Assembly (NCBI RefSeq): GCF_014297595.2
Contig: NZ_CP060414.2
Location: forward strand, 558,001 to 622,000
Direction of reading: 5' to 3'
From: Neisseria musculi
GTDB lineage: Bacteria > Pseudomonadota > Gammaproteobacteria > Burkholderiales > Neisseriaceae
Length of the DNA stretch: 64,000 bases
The notes below the pieces were generated by a model that saw only the letters and a program-made list of their open reading frames with translations, was not told where the DNA came from and did not search any database. Position numbers and translations under genes: made by a program. Shown in pieces: positions 1 to 6,439 of the stretch. Each line of letters starts with the position of its first letter. Position 1 is the first letter of the stretch.

Positions 1-103
1 CCCGCCTATCCTGCGTCTAGCTTTAAAATAGGTTTTTTAGTGGAGATTTGACGTTTTTTTCAGGGGTGGGTACGCGTGGACTTGGATATTGACGTTAATT
101 TGG

Positions 104-276
104 TAGAATATTTTAGAACAATATAGAATTTATGTAGAATTTAGTATTATAATTGTAGAATTTATATGAAATTAATTAGAATTTAAATAGATTAATTTTA
201 GAATTTACTAGAATGAAATAGAATAATGAGTTAATATTTGTAGGATGATTTAGAATCAATTAGAACGGAGTAGAAT
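104..276 (+). repeat. Helically phased TAGAAT repeat array, copy 1
   Basis: TAGAAT or TAGAAC hexamers begin at 104, 114, 124, 135, 156, 177, 199, 209, 219, 251, 261 and 271. Steps are 10, 10, 11, 21, 21, 22, 10, 10, 32, 10 and 10, so all lie on one face of the helix. Degenerate copies fill some gaps (TAGATT at 188, TAGGAT at 241). The last repeat falls between the ribosome binding site and the start codon of the downstream gene, which suggests autoregulation. The layout recalls plasmid centromere or stability sites such as the stb repeats of R388 (inference). Confidence 0.85.
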
Positions 277-279
277 GCA

Positions 280-705
280 ATGAAACTATCTGCAAAAGAT
301 TTTATGAGCCGGCAACAACAGGCTGCAAAAAATTCCAAGCTGGAACCCTTGAAAAATGATATTCTGCTGCTTCATTCCAGTGGTTATACTTTGGCTCAAA
401 TTCTGAATTTTTTAAGTCTCAACAATGTGCGGATCAGTAAAACAGCCCTGCATCACTTCATCAAAACCCGCTACACAGTTCCCGCCAAAAGTGAACCTGC
501 TGCTGAGTGCAGGCAGCAAAAAAAACCGCCCACGCCGCCAGCGTCGGATAACAAATTACCGGTCGGCGACGAAACGAAAACTTCTGAATACCTGCAAAGC
601 GGAAAGGACAAAAACGGTAGCCAACGTAAATTCGATTGGCAAAATCCGCCTTCACGCGAGGAACTTTTCGGTTCTCCTGAAAAACAGCATTCGGAAGAAA
701 CCTAA
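280..705 (+). CDS. Small helix-turn-helix DNA-binding protein, StbA-like by context (copy 1)
   Basis: The protein has 141 residues. Residues about 20-65 form a compact helix-turn-helix (GYTLAQILNFL then ISKTALHHFIK), and the C-terminal half is polar, lysine- and proline-rich and probably disordered. The ATG at 280 follows a GGAG about 10 bases upstream, with the last TAGAAT repeat between them. A small DNA-binding protein encoded right behind an 11-bp-period repeat array matches the arrangement of plasmid stability proteins such as StbA. I infer that it binds the array and represses itself. The family is not firmly recognised. A near-identical copy lies at 1835-2260. Confidence 0.7.
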   Translation: MKLSAKDFMSRQQQAAKNSKLEPLKNDILLLHSSGYTLAQILNFLSLNNVRISKTALHHFIKTRYTVPAKSEPAAECRQQKKPPTPPASDNKLPVGDETKTSEYLQSGKDKNGSQRKFDWQNPPSREELFGSPEKQHSEET

Positions 706-720
706 AATCGTCATAAAAAA

Positions 721-744
721 GCCGTCTGAAACCTTTTCAGACGG
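721..744. terminator. DUS inverted-repeat terminator between the HTH gene and mazF
   Basis: GCCGTCTGAAA pairs with TTCAGACGGC. On the minus strand the hairpin is followed by a T tract, so it can end the converging mazEF transcript as well as the helix-turn-helix gene. Confidence 0.7.
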
Positions 745-761
745 CCTCCAATCACCATTTT

Positions 762-1106
762 TCAATCAAGCTCCAAAATAGCCTCAATGCGGGATAAAAC
801 ATCCTGCAATACATAATCAGGCACTTTCTCTTTGAGCGCTGCTTTGCGCTCTCTCCAATCCAGCGATTTCAGCTGGTGGCAATGAATATTGCCCTGAGTG
901 TGCGTCCCCGCCCCAAGCAATGTAGAAAGCATACCGCGTGCCGCCGATGCCTGCCCTTGGGATATGGGGCAGGCAAAAACCAGCCCTACAGCTTTATTGA
1001 ATGCTTTCGGGGTCAGCACCAAAGCAAAATGACCGCCTTTCATTTCTTTTCCCGATGCGGGATCAAATCGAAGATGGATAATATCGCCCTTGTCCGGTAT
1101 ATACAT
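762..1106 (-). CDS. mazF: MazF/PemK-family endoribonuclease toxin
   Basis: The 114-residue protein opens with the MYIPDKGDIIHLRFDPASG strand pair and has GGHFALVLTPKAFN and the VFACPISQG core typical of PemK/MazF sequence-specific mRNA interferases, at the usual family length. It overlaps the upstream antitoxin gene by one base (TAATG), giving translational coupling. It is cargo of the first stability cassette. Known role: cleaves mRNA when the labile antitoxin is lost, which enforces retention of the element. Closest subtype (MazF, PemK or ChpB) not resolved. Confidence 0.9.
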   Translation of the reverse strand: MYIPDKGDIIHLRFDPASGKEMKGGHFALVLTPKAFNKAVGLVFACPISQGQASAARGMLSTLLGAGTHTQGNIHCHQLKSLDWRERKAALKEKVPDYVLQDVLSRIEAILELD

Positions 1107-1348
1107 TATTTCGCCACCTCCCTGCCGACATCGGACATTTCATCCCAGCCTGCGACACGGGGCGCGCCTTCGGGCATTTCTGCCAGCAGGTCGGACAGTT
1201 TGTATTTGGGGCGTTTGGCCGCTTTAATCATAATCGTTTGCCCCTGAATTTCGGTTTGTAATTCATCGCCGATTTCCAACCCGAGCCGGCTGATAATCTC
1301 TTTCGGAAAGCGCACTGCCGCGCTGTTTCCCCATTTCTGCAATTTCAT
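1106..1348 (-). CDS. mazE: MazE/PemI-family AbrB-type antitoxin
   Basis: The 80-residue protein begins MKLQKWGNSAAVRFPKEI, the signature of the MazE swapped-hairpin (AbrB) DNA-binding domain, followed by a C-terminal tail for toxin wrapping. I chose ATG 1348 because AGGAGGT lies about 9 bases upstream; a GTG at 1351 is also possible. The pair is autoregulated in this family, and a perfect palindrome lies just upstream at 1372-1390. Confidence 0.9.
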   Translation of the reverse strand: MKLQKWGNSAAVRFPKEIISRLGLEIGDELQTEIQGQTIMIKAAKRPKYKLSDLLAEMPEGAPRVAGWDEMSDVGREVAK

Positions 1349-1371
1349 CACGATTTACCTCCTGAAAAAAA

Positions 1372-1390
1372 GTATCTACATTGTAGATAC
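1372..1390. promoter_or_regulatory. Operator palindrome of the mazEF pair
   Basis: A perfect inverted repeat with arms GTATCTACA and TGTAGATAC around one central base sits about 23 bases ahead of the antitoxin start. Its position fits binding by MazE or the MazEF complex. Confidence 0.75.
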
Positions 1391-1417
1391 AATATTGATT
1401 ACTGTCAAAATATCCGC

Positions 1418-1568
1418 CGTCAAACCCCACTTATCCACAAAAAACGTGCATATCTCCCTGCTCAAAACACCCAAACGCCTATCTGCCCATAAAAAACCAA
1501 ACTGCACAAAAAAGCATCAGGCCGTACGGCCTTAAGGTATTTGCAGATGGTCTCTGCGGTGCTCTCTG
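1418..1568. repeat. Cassette segment B, copy 1, with DnaA box
   Basis: About 150 bp without a gene that recurs at 2919-3069 (offset 1501, about 95% identical by eye). It carries a perfect DnaA-box sequence TTATCCACA at 1431-1439 and palindromic patches around the ggccgtacggcc segment. It joins directly to the next cassette shell at a shared ctgcg, so it marks the cassette junction. Possible roles are an origin component, a recombination site, or the promoter region of the next cassette. Confidence 0.8.
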
Positions 1569-1658
1569 CGTCTAGCTTTAAAATAGGTTTTTTAGTGGAG
1601 ATTTGACGTTTTTTTCAGGGGTGGGTACGCGTGGACTTGGATATTGACGTTAATTTGG

Positions 1659-1831
1659 TAGAATATTTTAGAACAATATAGAATTTATGTAGAATTTAGT
1701 ATTATAATTGTAGAATTTATATGAAATTAATTAGAATTTAAATAGATTAATTTTAGAATTTACTAGAATGAAATAGAATAATGAGTTAATATTTGTAGGA
1801 TGATTTAGAATCAATTAGAACGGAGTAGAAT
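1659..1831 (+). repeat. Helically phased TAGAAT repeat array, copy 2
   Basis: Hexamers start at 1659, 1669, 1679, 1690, 1711, 1732, 1754, 1764, 1774, 1806, 1816 and 1826. The whole array and all of its spacings match copy 1, so spacing has been kept as well as sequence. Confidence 0.85.
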
Positions 1832-1834
1832 GCA

Positions 1835-2260
1835 ATGAAACTATCTGCAAAAGATTTTATGAGCCGGCAACAACAGGCTGCAAAAAATTCCAAGCTGGAA
1901 CCCTTGAAAAATGATATTCTGCTGCTTCATTCCAGTGGTTATACTTTGGCTCAAATTCTGAATTTTTTAAGTCTCAACAATGTGCGGATCAGTAAAACAG
2001 CCCTGCATCACTTCATCAAAACCCGCTACACAGTTCCCGCCAAAAGCGAACCTGCTGCTGAGTGCAGGCAGCAAAAAAAACCGCCCACGCCGCCAGCATC
2101 GGATAACAAATTACCGGTCGGCGGCGAAACGAAAACTTCTGAATACCTGCAAAGCGGAAAGGACAAAAACGGTAGCCAACGTAAATTCGATTGGCAAAAT
2201 CCGCCTTCACGCGAGGAACTTTTCGGTTCTCCTGAAAAACAGCATTCGGAAGAAACCTAA
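1835..2260 (+). CDS. Small helix-turn-helix DNA-binding protein, StbA-like by context (copy 2)
   Basis: 141 residues, differing from the copy at 280-705 by one residue that I can see (Gly for Asp in the ...LPVG-ETKTSEY segment), with other changes silent. Same helix-turn-helix at residues about 20-65, same start context behind its own array. Two near-identical intact copies mean that either gene product could act on both arrays. Confidence 0.7.
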   Translation: MKLSAKDFMSRQQQAAKNSKLEPLKNDILLLHSSGYTLAQILNFLSLNNVRISKTALHHFIKTRYTVPAKSEPAAECRQQKKPPTPPASDNKLPVGGETKTSEYLQSGKDKNGSQRKFDWQNPPSREELFGSPEKQHSEET

Positions 2261-2275
2261 AATCGTCATAAAAAA

Positions 2276-2299
2276 GCCGTCTGAAACTTTTCAGACGGT
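2276..2299. terminator. DUS inverted-repeat terminator between the HTH gene and parE
   Basis: GCCGTCTGAAA pairs with TTCAGACGG. The loop is one base shorter than in copy 1. It separates the convergent helix-turn-helix gene and ParE-type pair. Confidence 0.7.
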
Positions 2300-2317
2300 C
2301 ACACCGGTAAAACCAAT

Positions 2318-2599
2318 TCACGAATACCGCTCTTCCAGTTGATGACGCAGAGCCACGATAAAAACCGTATCCGCTTCAATGCGGTACAACACCAAATAAC
2401 CCCTGCTGCCGAACGGTATCGGCCATTCACGGTACACATCATCGAAATACCGCCCCTGTGCGGGGAATACGGCCAACTCATTCAATGCCGATTTGATTGC
2501 GCCGACGGCTTTTGCCGCCGCTGCAGGATTCTTTGCTGCGAGAAACCGATACAGCCGGTTCAGGTCATCAACCGCTTTCCCGGTCAGTATCACCTGCAT
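2318..2599 (-). CDS. RelE/ParE-superfamily toxin
   Basis: 93 residues with the ParE/RelE layout: an N-terminal strand, the long helix pair (DDLNRLYRFLAAKNPAAAAKAVGAI), the conserved GR...REWPIPFGSRGYLVLYRI strands, and the end VFIVALRHQLEERY. ParE-type members poison gyrase and RelE-type members cut mRNA on the ribosome; sequence alone does not settle which. The start overlaps the antitoxin gene by 10 bases. It occupies the slot taken by MazEF in the first cassette. Confidence 0.88.
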   Translation of the reverse strand: MQVILTGKAVDDLNRLYRFLAAKNPAAAAKAVGAIKSALNELAVFPAQGRYFDDVYREWPIPFGSRGYLVLYRIEADTVFIVALRHQLEERYS

Positions 2600-2874
2600 T
2601 CCAACGGCTTCGCTTTCTTGCCGCTGATGATCTGATCCATCCAGTCATTCGCTTTTTCAAGCGCCATGCCCGCTCCCGTTTCCTGATAATGCCGCCATGA
2701 CTCGTCTGCGGCCGCTCTCAATGCCGCTTTGCTTTCTTCCCGGTCAAGAAACTGATTCACCGCCTCTTTCATCAACCAATGAATCGAACGGTCCTGTTGT
2801 TCAGCCACGATCCTCAACCGTTCTTTGGTTTCCGGTGTCAGTTTCACTGCTACCGGTGCAGACTGGGTTTTCAT
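2590..2874 (-). CDS. Ribbon-helix-helix antitoxin (CopG/ParD-type)
   Basis: 94 residues. APVAVKLTPETKERLRIVAEQQDRSIHWLMKEAVNQFLDRE is a ribbon-helix-helix DNA-binding fold, followed by a toxin-binding tail. ATG 2874 is preferred because AAGGAG lies 8 bases upstream. It is translated ahead of and overlapping the toxin, as usual for this class. Confidence 0.88.
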   Translation of the reverse strand: MKTQSAPVAVKLTPETKERLRIVAEQQDRSIHWLMKEAVNQFLDREESKAALRAAADESWRHYQETGAGMALEKANDWMDQIISGKKAKPLECR

Positions 2875-2918
2875 AAGCAAAGCTCCTTAAGTTATAAAAA
2901 GTAATACCATTATATACC

Positions 2919-3069
2919 CGTCAAGCCCCGCTTATCCACAAAAAACGTGCATATCTCTCTGCTCAAAACACCCAAACGCCTATCTGCCCATAAAAAATCA
3001 AATTGCCCAAAAAAGCATCAGGCCGCACGGCCTTAAGGTATTTGCAGATGGCCTCTGCGGTGCTCTCTG
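2919..3069. repeat. Cassette segment B, copy 2, with DnaA box
   Basis: Second copy of the 1418-1568 segment, with the DnaA-box sequence TTATCCACA at 2932-2940. Similarity ends at gctctctg, after which the sequence is unique, so this is the right border of the tandem array. The remainder to 3215 holds no gene that I can support. Confidence 0.8.
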
Positions 3070-3215
3070 TATAGAAAACGGCTTCGGCGGACAAAGCACT
3101 TCGGCGTTTTGTGCGCTGTACTTTGTCCGTCATGTACAAAGACATGATTTGGCAAGGTTTTTCAAACATCCCAAACAGGCCGTCTGAAAACGGAAAAACG
3201 GGGTTTCAGACGGCT

Positions 3216-3519
3216 TCAAACGCCCAAAACGGCTATCGGGGCATCAAAACAGCGGCCGTTTCGGTATCTCAACGGTGAAAACCGCCGAAACCGGGGCGGC
3301 GGCCTTATGGCGCGGTGGGTTTTTTCGGGGCTGATGCCGGCATTTTTGAGAACGGCCTGCCGCAGTTTTTCGATCGCCGCCTTGTCGGGCTTGTCGGGCG
3401 GCGGCTTGGCCGGTTTTTCGCGCTCGGCAGCCAATGCTGCCAGTTCGCGCAACACTTTCTGCTGTTGGGCTTTGAGATCGGCTTCAGACGGCCTGCCGTT
3501 GGGTTTGCGGTCGGGCGGG
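3216..3519 (-). pseudogene. Detached C-terminal part of the replication-like gene
   Basis: Reading on from 3484-4104 with one base fewer in an eight-T run (plus-strand A run 3520-3527) gives an uninterrupted protein of about 295 residues. The added part continues PDRKPNGRPSEADLKAQQQK, then an Ala/Glu/Lys-rich helix and a Pro/Lys-rich linker. The coding character and the lack of its own good start indicate that it is the displaced C-terminus of the neighbour. Confidence 0.6.
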
Positions 3520-4104
3520 AAAAAAAACCAGCCAGCCTTTGAGAATACTCGCCTCCATAATCGGGCGCAGATCGAGATTTTGGTTGTGAAATTTGGCCAG
3601 TTGTTTTACGGCGGCTTTTTTCGCGCCGTTTCCTGCTTTTTTGCCGGCTTGCGCGCGCATATCCAAATAGGCGTGCCACAAATCGAGCGGGATAAATTTC
3701 GGCAGGCGGAAATTGTCGCGGTCGTGGTGATGACGGCTGTCGGCGGCAGGAACGGGTATGCCCCTTAATTCACAGAGCTTGGCCAACAGCACTTCGCGGT
3801 TCAGATACCAGTGCATCTTGCCGTGCACGCCGCCGCGCCGGTATTGCACCAAGCCCAGGTTCAGCAGAATGCGGCGCACTTTTTCGTAACCGCGCCGTTT
3901 TAAGCCTAGCTCTTGCTTCAGATGGGCGGCGGTTTTATAAATCCAGCCGCATTTTTTGGGTTCTTTGTCGGCCACGTCCGACCACCAAAACAGATTGCCC
4001 AGAAATGCCGCCGCCTGAAAATCGTGCCCGCAAAGGGGCATAAATTCGTCATAGATTTGGACGAATTTGTCGGAAAGGTGCGGGCGCAGGTCGGCGATGA
4101 GCAT
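3484..4104 (-). CDS. Replication-like winged-helix protein, truncated by frameshift
   Basis: 206 residues in the present frame. The N-terminal 110 residues (IYKTAAHLKQELGLKRRGYEKVRRILLNLGLVQYRRGG) look like a winged helix of the type found in phage and plasmid replication initiators. It lies directly behind the Cro-like gene (6-bp gap), where lambdoid phages keep replication genes. The frame ends at an in-frame DUS (gtc tga) just after a run of eight T; with seven T the protein would be about 295 residues. Family not firmly identified. Confidence 0.6.
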   Translation of the reverse strand: MLIADLRPHLSDKFVQIYDEFMPLCGHDFQAAAFLGNLFWWSDVADKEPKKCGWIYKTAAHLKQELGLKRRGYEKVRRILLNLGLVQYRRGGVHGKMHWYLNREVLLAKLCELRGIPVPAADSRHHHDRDNFRLPKFIPLDLWHAYLDMRAQAGKKAGNGAKKAAVKQLAKFHNQNLDLRPIMEASILKGWLVFFPARPQTQRQAV

Positions 4105-4109
4105 TTGTA

Positions 4110-4319
4110 TTACTTGTACTCTTTTACTTTTTGAACCCGTACTGTCTGATATAAGCGTGGGTTCATTTTCAATTTACCGCCAGTAAGTATTTGGATTCGA
4201 TAAGCTTGCTTTTCCGGAACCATTTCCTGCCATTGTGTTACAGCCGATGGACTGATACCTAGAGCCCTTGCAACCGCTATTTTTGTTCCGTAAAAGGCAA
4301 TAACATTTCTTGTTCGCAT
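4110..4319 (-). CDS. Cro-like transcriptional regulator
   Basis: 69 residues with one helix-turn-helix (YGTKIAVARALGISPSAVTQW) and the short basic tail of Cro/YdaS-type proteins. It is divergent from the S24 repressor gene, and the two share a 109-bp intergenic region packed with palindromes. Inferred role: the lytic-side or transfer-side half of a bistable switch, first gene of the leftward operon with the replication-like gene. Confidence 0.8.
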   Translation of the reverse strand: MRTRNVIAFYGTKIAVARALGISPSAVTQWQEMVPEKQAYRIQILTGGKLKMNPRLYQTVRVQKVKEYK

Positions 4320-4337
4320 ATATGGGTATTTCTTTGT

Positions 4338-4400
4338 TTAAGTTTGCTTAAATTATAGGTGTAAAGAATACTTAAATCAATATGAGTTAAGATAACTTAA
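4338..4400. promoter_or_regulatory. Divergent switch region with TTAAG-N4-CTTAA operators
   Basis: Two inverted repeats of the form TTAAG-N4-CTTAA lie at 4338-4351 (spacer TTTG) and 4387-4400 (spacer ATAA). Half-sites occur between them (ACTTAAAT, GAGTTAAG). Their place between cro-like and repressor genes makes them the likely binding sites of both proteins. The second operator recurs, inverted, at 5817-5830. Confidence 0.75.
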
Positions 4401-4428
4401 ATTAGAGAAATTTAAGATGGAATGAATT

Positions 4429-5067
4429 GTGGAAGCGAAAACTATCGGAGAGCGAATCCGAAAAATGCGAAAAGAGAGGAATTTGACTCAGCAAGATTTG
4501 GCAAGAAAGCTGAAAGATGTATCACACGTTGCCATTTCACAATGGGAGTCAAATACAACCAAACCAAATGCAGAGAATCTGTATGAGCTGTCAACTTTAT
4601 TTGGTTGTGATTTTGGGTGGTTGCTAAAAGGTGAAGATGGGGGATCTACGAATGTCAAAATAATTCCAAATGTTTTTGCTGTACAAATTCCCATCTTGCG
4701 CTATGAAGATATCCGAGAGTTTGATGTGGCTCATCCTCTTATATCAATAACAGGAGAGTACATCATGACTGATATTCAAAGTTCGACATCCACCTTTGCT
4801 CTTAAACTCAAAGATGATTCAATGAGACCTGCATTTTCAGACGGAGATGTTATTATCATCGATCCTTTAGAAAATCCCGATCCGGGGGAGTTTGTACTGG
4901 CGCAAGTTGGAAACGATATTCTGTTTAGAAAGTACAGGATTGACAATCTTGATAAATTCAGCCTTCGACCACTTGATTCAGATTATCCGGTAATTTCATC
5001 AAGTGAAGCCAAAATTAAAATTATCGGTACTTTAGTTGAACATAGAATCTACAGAAGGAAGCGCTAA
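4429..5067 (+). CDS. CI-type repressor with S24 peptidase domain
   Basis: 212 residues. Residues 5-65 are an XRE helix-turn-helix (IRKMRKERNLTQQDLARKLKDVSHVAISQWE). Residues about 115-205 are a LexA/CI-like S24 domain with Ser131 in DDSMRPAFSDGD and Lys168 in LFRKYRI as the catalytic dyad, so RecA-stimulated self-cleavage is expected. I do not see a classic Ala-Gly cleavage site in the linker. The start is GTG with weak upstream purines. It should repress the leftward cro-like operon and, by operator identity, the promoter at 5805. Confidence 0.88.
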   Translation: MEAKTIGERIRKMRKERNLTQQDLARKLKDVSHVAISQWESNTTKPNAENLYELSTLFGCDFGWLLKGEDGGSTNVKIIPNVFAVQIPILRYEDIREFDVAHPLISITGEYIMTDIQSSTSTFALKLKDDSMRPAFSDGDVIIIDPLENPDPGEFVLAQVGNDILFRKYRIDNLDKFSLRPLDSDYPVISSSEAKIKIIGTLVEHRIYRRKR

Positions 5068-5072
5068 CAGAT

Positions 5073-5102
5073 AAGGCCGTCTGAAATTTCAGACGGCCTT
5101 TT
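5073..5102. terminator. DUS terminator between the repressor and the third toxin gene
   Basis: AAGGCCGTCTGAA and its complement flank a three-base loop and end in TTTT, ending the repressor transcript and, from the other side, the toxin transcript. Confidence 0.8.
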
Positions 5103-5132
5103 GACAATTGCAGATTATGAATCTAATTTAAT

Positions 5133-5411
5133 TTACTCATCTGGCCATTTTTGCCATTGGGGTAGTACAGCAACAACGGTCAGGTGTTTTTCTGATACCG
5201 TGTAAACGATGCGGTAGCGCAACGGATAAAGCTCGCGGGTGTTTTCAATCATACCCGGCTTGCCCATGTACGGTTGCGAAGCGGCCAAATCCAACAGCCG
5301 CTCAATCTCCTGAAAAGCTTTTTGTGCGGAATACATACCTGCAAAATCTTTTCGGGCATCCAATAACTTGTCCAACTGCCCAGATGCCTGCCCTGACCAA
5401 ATGATTTTCAC
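5133..5411 (-). CDS. RelE/ParE-family toxin (third toxin-antitoxin pair)
   Basis: 92 residues with the family pattern KIIWSGQASGQLDKL, a helical hairpin, GKPGMIENTRELYPLRYRIVYTVSEKHLTVVAVLPQWQKWP. It starts with GTG, and the antitoxin stop overlaps it (GTGA), so the two are coupled. The module lies between the repressor and the RNA-like stretch and probably stabilises the element. Confidence 0.85.
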   Translation of the reverse strand: MKIIWSGQASGQLDKLLDARKDFAGMYSAQKAFQEIERLLDLAASQPYMGKPGMIENTRELYPLRYRIVYTVSEKHLTVVAVLPQWQKWPDE

Positions 5412-5674
5412 TCAGACGCCTCCTCGGCAGCCCATCGGGCAAATTTGTCTTCTATTTTTTTACAAACTTCCGAATGCTCAAACACCCGTCCGGCAGCAAT
5501 ATCGGTCAACCCTTTCTCGACTTCGGCGCGGACATAAGCCTCATATCGCTGACGCTCGATAAAATCGCGCATAAATTCCCGCACCAACTGGGAGGCATTG
5601 CGATCAGATAAGCGGGCAGCTTCCATAAATGCTTCTTTTTCTGCGTCTGGTACATTCATTATAAATTGAGCCAT
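5408..5674 (-). CDS. Ribbon-helix-helix antitoxin
   Basis: 88 residues. AQFIMNVPDAEKEAFMEAARLSDRNASQLVREFMRDFIERQ is a ribbon-helix-helix domain, followed by an acidic helical toxin-binding tail (EVCKKIEDKFARWAAEE). A GGAG-like site precedes ATG 5674. An upstream palindrome at 5697-5717 is the likely autoregulatory operator. Confidence 0.85.
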   Translation of the reverse strand: MAQFIMNVPDAEKEAFMEAARLSDRNASQLVREFMRDFIERQRYEAYVRAEVEKGLTDIAAGRVFEHSEVCKKIEDKFARWAAEEASE

Positions 5675-5696
5675 TTCAATCTCCTTTCATTTTTTG

Positions 5697-5717
5697 GATA
5701 TATATTCAATATATATC
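5697..5717. promoter_or_regulatory. Operator palindrome of the third toxin-antitoxin pair
   Basis: A perfect palindrome with arms GATATATATT and AATATATATC around a single C, 22 bases ahead of the antitoxin start. Ribbon-helix-helix antitoxins commonly bind such sites. Confidence 0.75.
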
Positions 5718-5771
5718 AAATGGTTTTCTGAATCAACTAAAAATATTTATATTATTGAATATCAATATGTC

Positions 5772-5833
5772 AAGTTTAAATTTTAATTAAACTTAACATA
5801 ATACTTGAGTTAAAATTTAAGTTATCTTAAAAT
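5772..5833 (+). promoter_or_regulatory. Repressor-type operators and sigma-70 promoter facing the structured RNA
   Basis: TTGAGT at 5805-5810 and TAAAAT at 5828-5833 are separated by 17 bases, a good sigma-70 promoter pointing right. Inside it, 5817-5830 is TTAAGTTATCTTAA, the exact reverse complement of the operator at 4387-4400; the match extends to 17 bases (TTAAGATAACTTAAATT). A further inverted repeat with arms AAGTTTAA and TTAAACTT covers 5772-5794. The promoter should therefore be shut by the element's own repressor. Confidence 0.75.
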
Positions 5834-5839
5834 CCAAGC

Positions 5840-6431
5840 CGTGGGTAGCCATTAGCAAAGCAATTACCCTGAAGATATATCAAAGTTCTTTAACAACTCG
5901 AATCGTAGCAACCGGCCTTCGGAACCCTGTCGTTCCCGATTTTAAAAAGCATATGCAGGCTTCGCCCGGAAACAACACGGCACACGCAGAAAAGGCTTCA
6001 AGCCTTTGGGTAAACCGCACAAACGGTTACGGACGGCATTCAACACGCCACCAAAAGAAAAACCGCTCATCCGGGGAGCGCAGCAGCGTCCGGTAACAGG
6101 CGGTTGTCGAACGTATAAACAATCGGGGCGTATCCCGATGCAGGAGCGATAATCTGCGGACAAGCTCCAAACTGCAGTTTGATTTTTTTGAGGCGGCCTC
6201 TTTGCAGGCAGATTCAGGGCTGAGTGCCCTTTGGTGTGCCGGTGATGCACACTCTTTATAAGACGGTCCCGCACACCGTCTTACGGTCTGTACCCGGACC
6301 CAGGCCCGTTTGCACAAGCGGGTTTCCGTGTAGGTACCGTTGTTTTACACGGATTGCGCCGTGAATGTAACAACGGTTGTTTTTATGACGGGCCAAGCCA
6401 ACCGGATAAAGCCGTAAGCCCGTTGATTTTT
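5840..6431 (+). ncRNA. Candidate large structured RNA (or long structured leader)
   Basis: No believable protein is encoded; minus-strand frames here are cysteine- and arginine-rich noise. Stems seen in order include GGAAC/GTTCC (5931), AAGGCTT/AAGCCTT (5993), AACCG/CGGTT (6013), TCGGG/CCCGA (6122), CAAAC/GTTTG followed by seven T (6168), GAGGC/GCCTC (6190), AGGGC/GCCCT (6216), GTGTGC/GCACAC (6234), a nine-pair TAAGACGGT/ACCGTCTTA (6258), CCCGTTT/AAGCGGG (6304), and competing stems CCGTGTA/TACACGG versus CCGTTGT/ACAACGG (6326-6375). ACGGGC/GCCCGT with five T closes it at 6388-6430. Ends are estimates. It could instead be the attenuated leader of the DUF29 gene. Confidence 0.55.
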
Positions 6432-6439
6432 ATAAATAT

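Larger units (their letters stand above)
11..733 (+). repeat. Cassette shell A, copy 1
   Basis: This roughly 720-bp segment recurs at 1566-2288 with an offset of exactly 1555 bp and only a few substitutions seen. It contains a promoter-proximal leader, the phased TAGAAT array, a small helix-turn-helix gene and the DUS hairpin. The left border (ctgcg) abuts unrelated sequence, so an earlier cassette or the element end may lie upstream of the window. The near-identity suggests recent duplication or gene conversion. Confidence 0.95.
1566..2288 (+). repeat. Cassette shell A, copy 2
   Basis: Second copy of the 11-733 segment. Differences seen include changes in the helix-turn-helix gene near 2046, 2098 and 2123 and one base fewer in the terminal hairpin loop. 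After the hairpin the sequence diverges completely into a different toxin-antitoxin pair. Confidence 0.95.

Noticed and set aside
3307..3768. A 153-residue plus-strand frame opposite the replication-like gene
   Set aside because: Low-complexity Gly/Phe-rich sequence that shadows the conserved minus-strand frame.
5942..6317. Two minus-strand frames of 96-110 residues in the gene-free stretch
   Set aside because: They are rich in Cys, Arg and Trp, lack ribosome sites and lie across many stems, so an RNA fits better.
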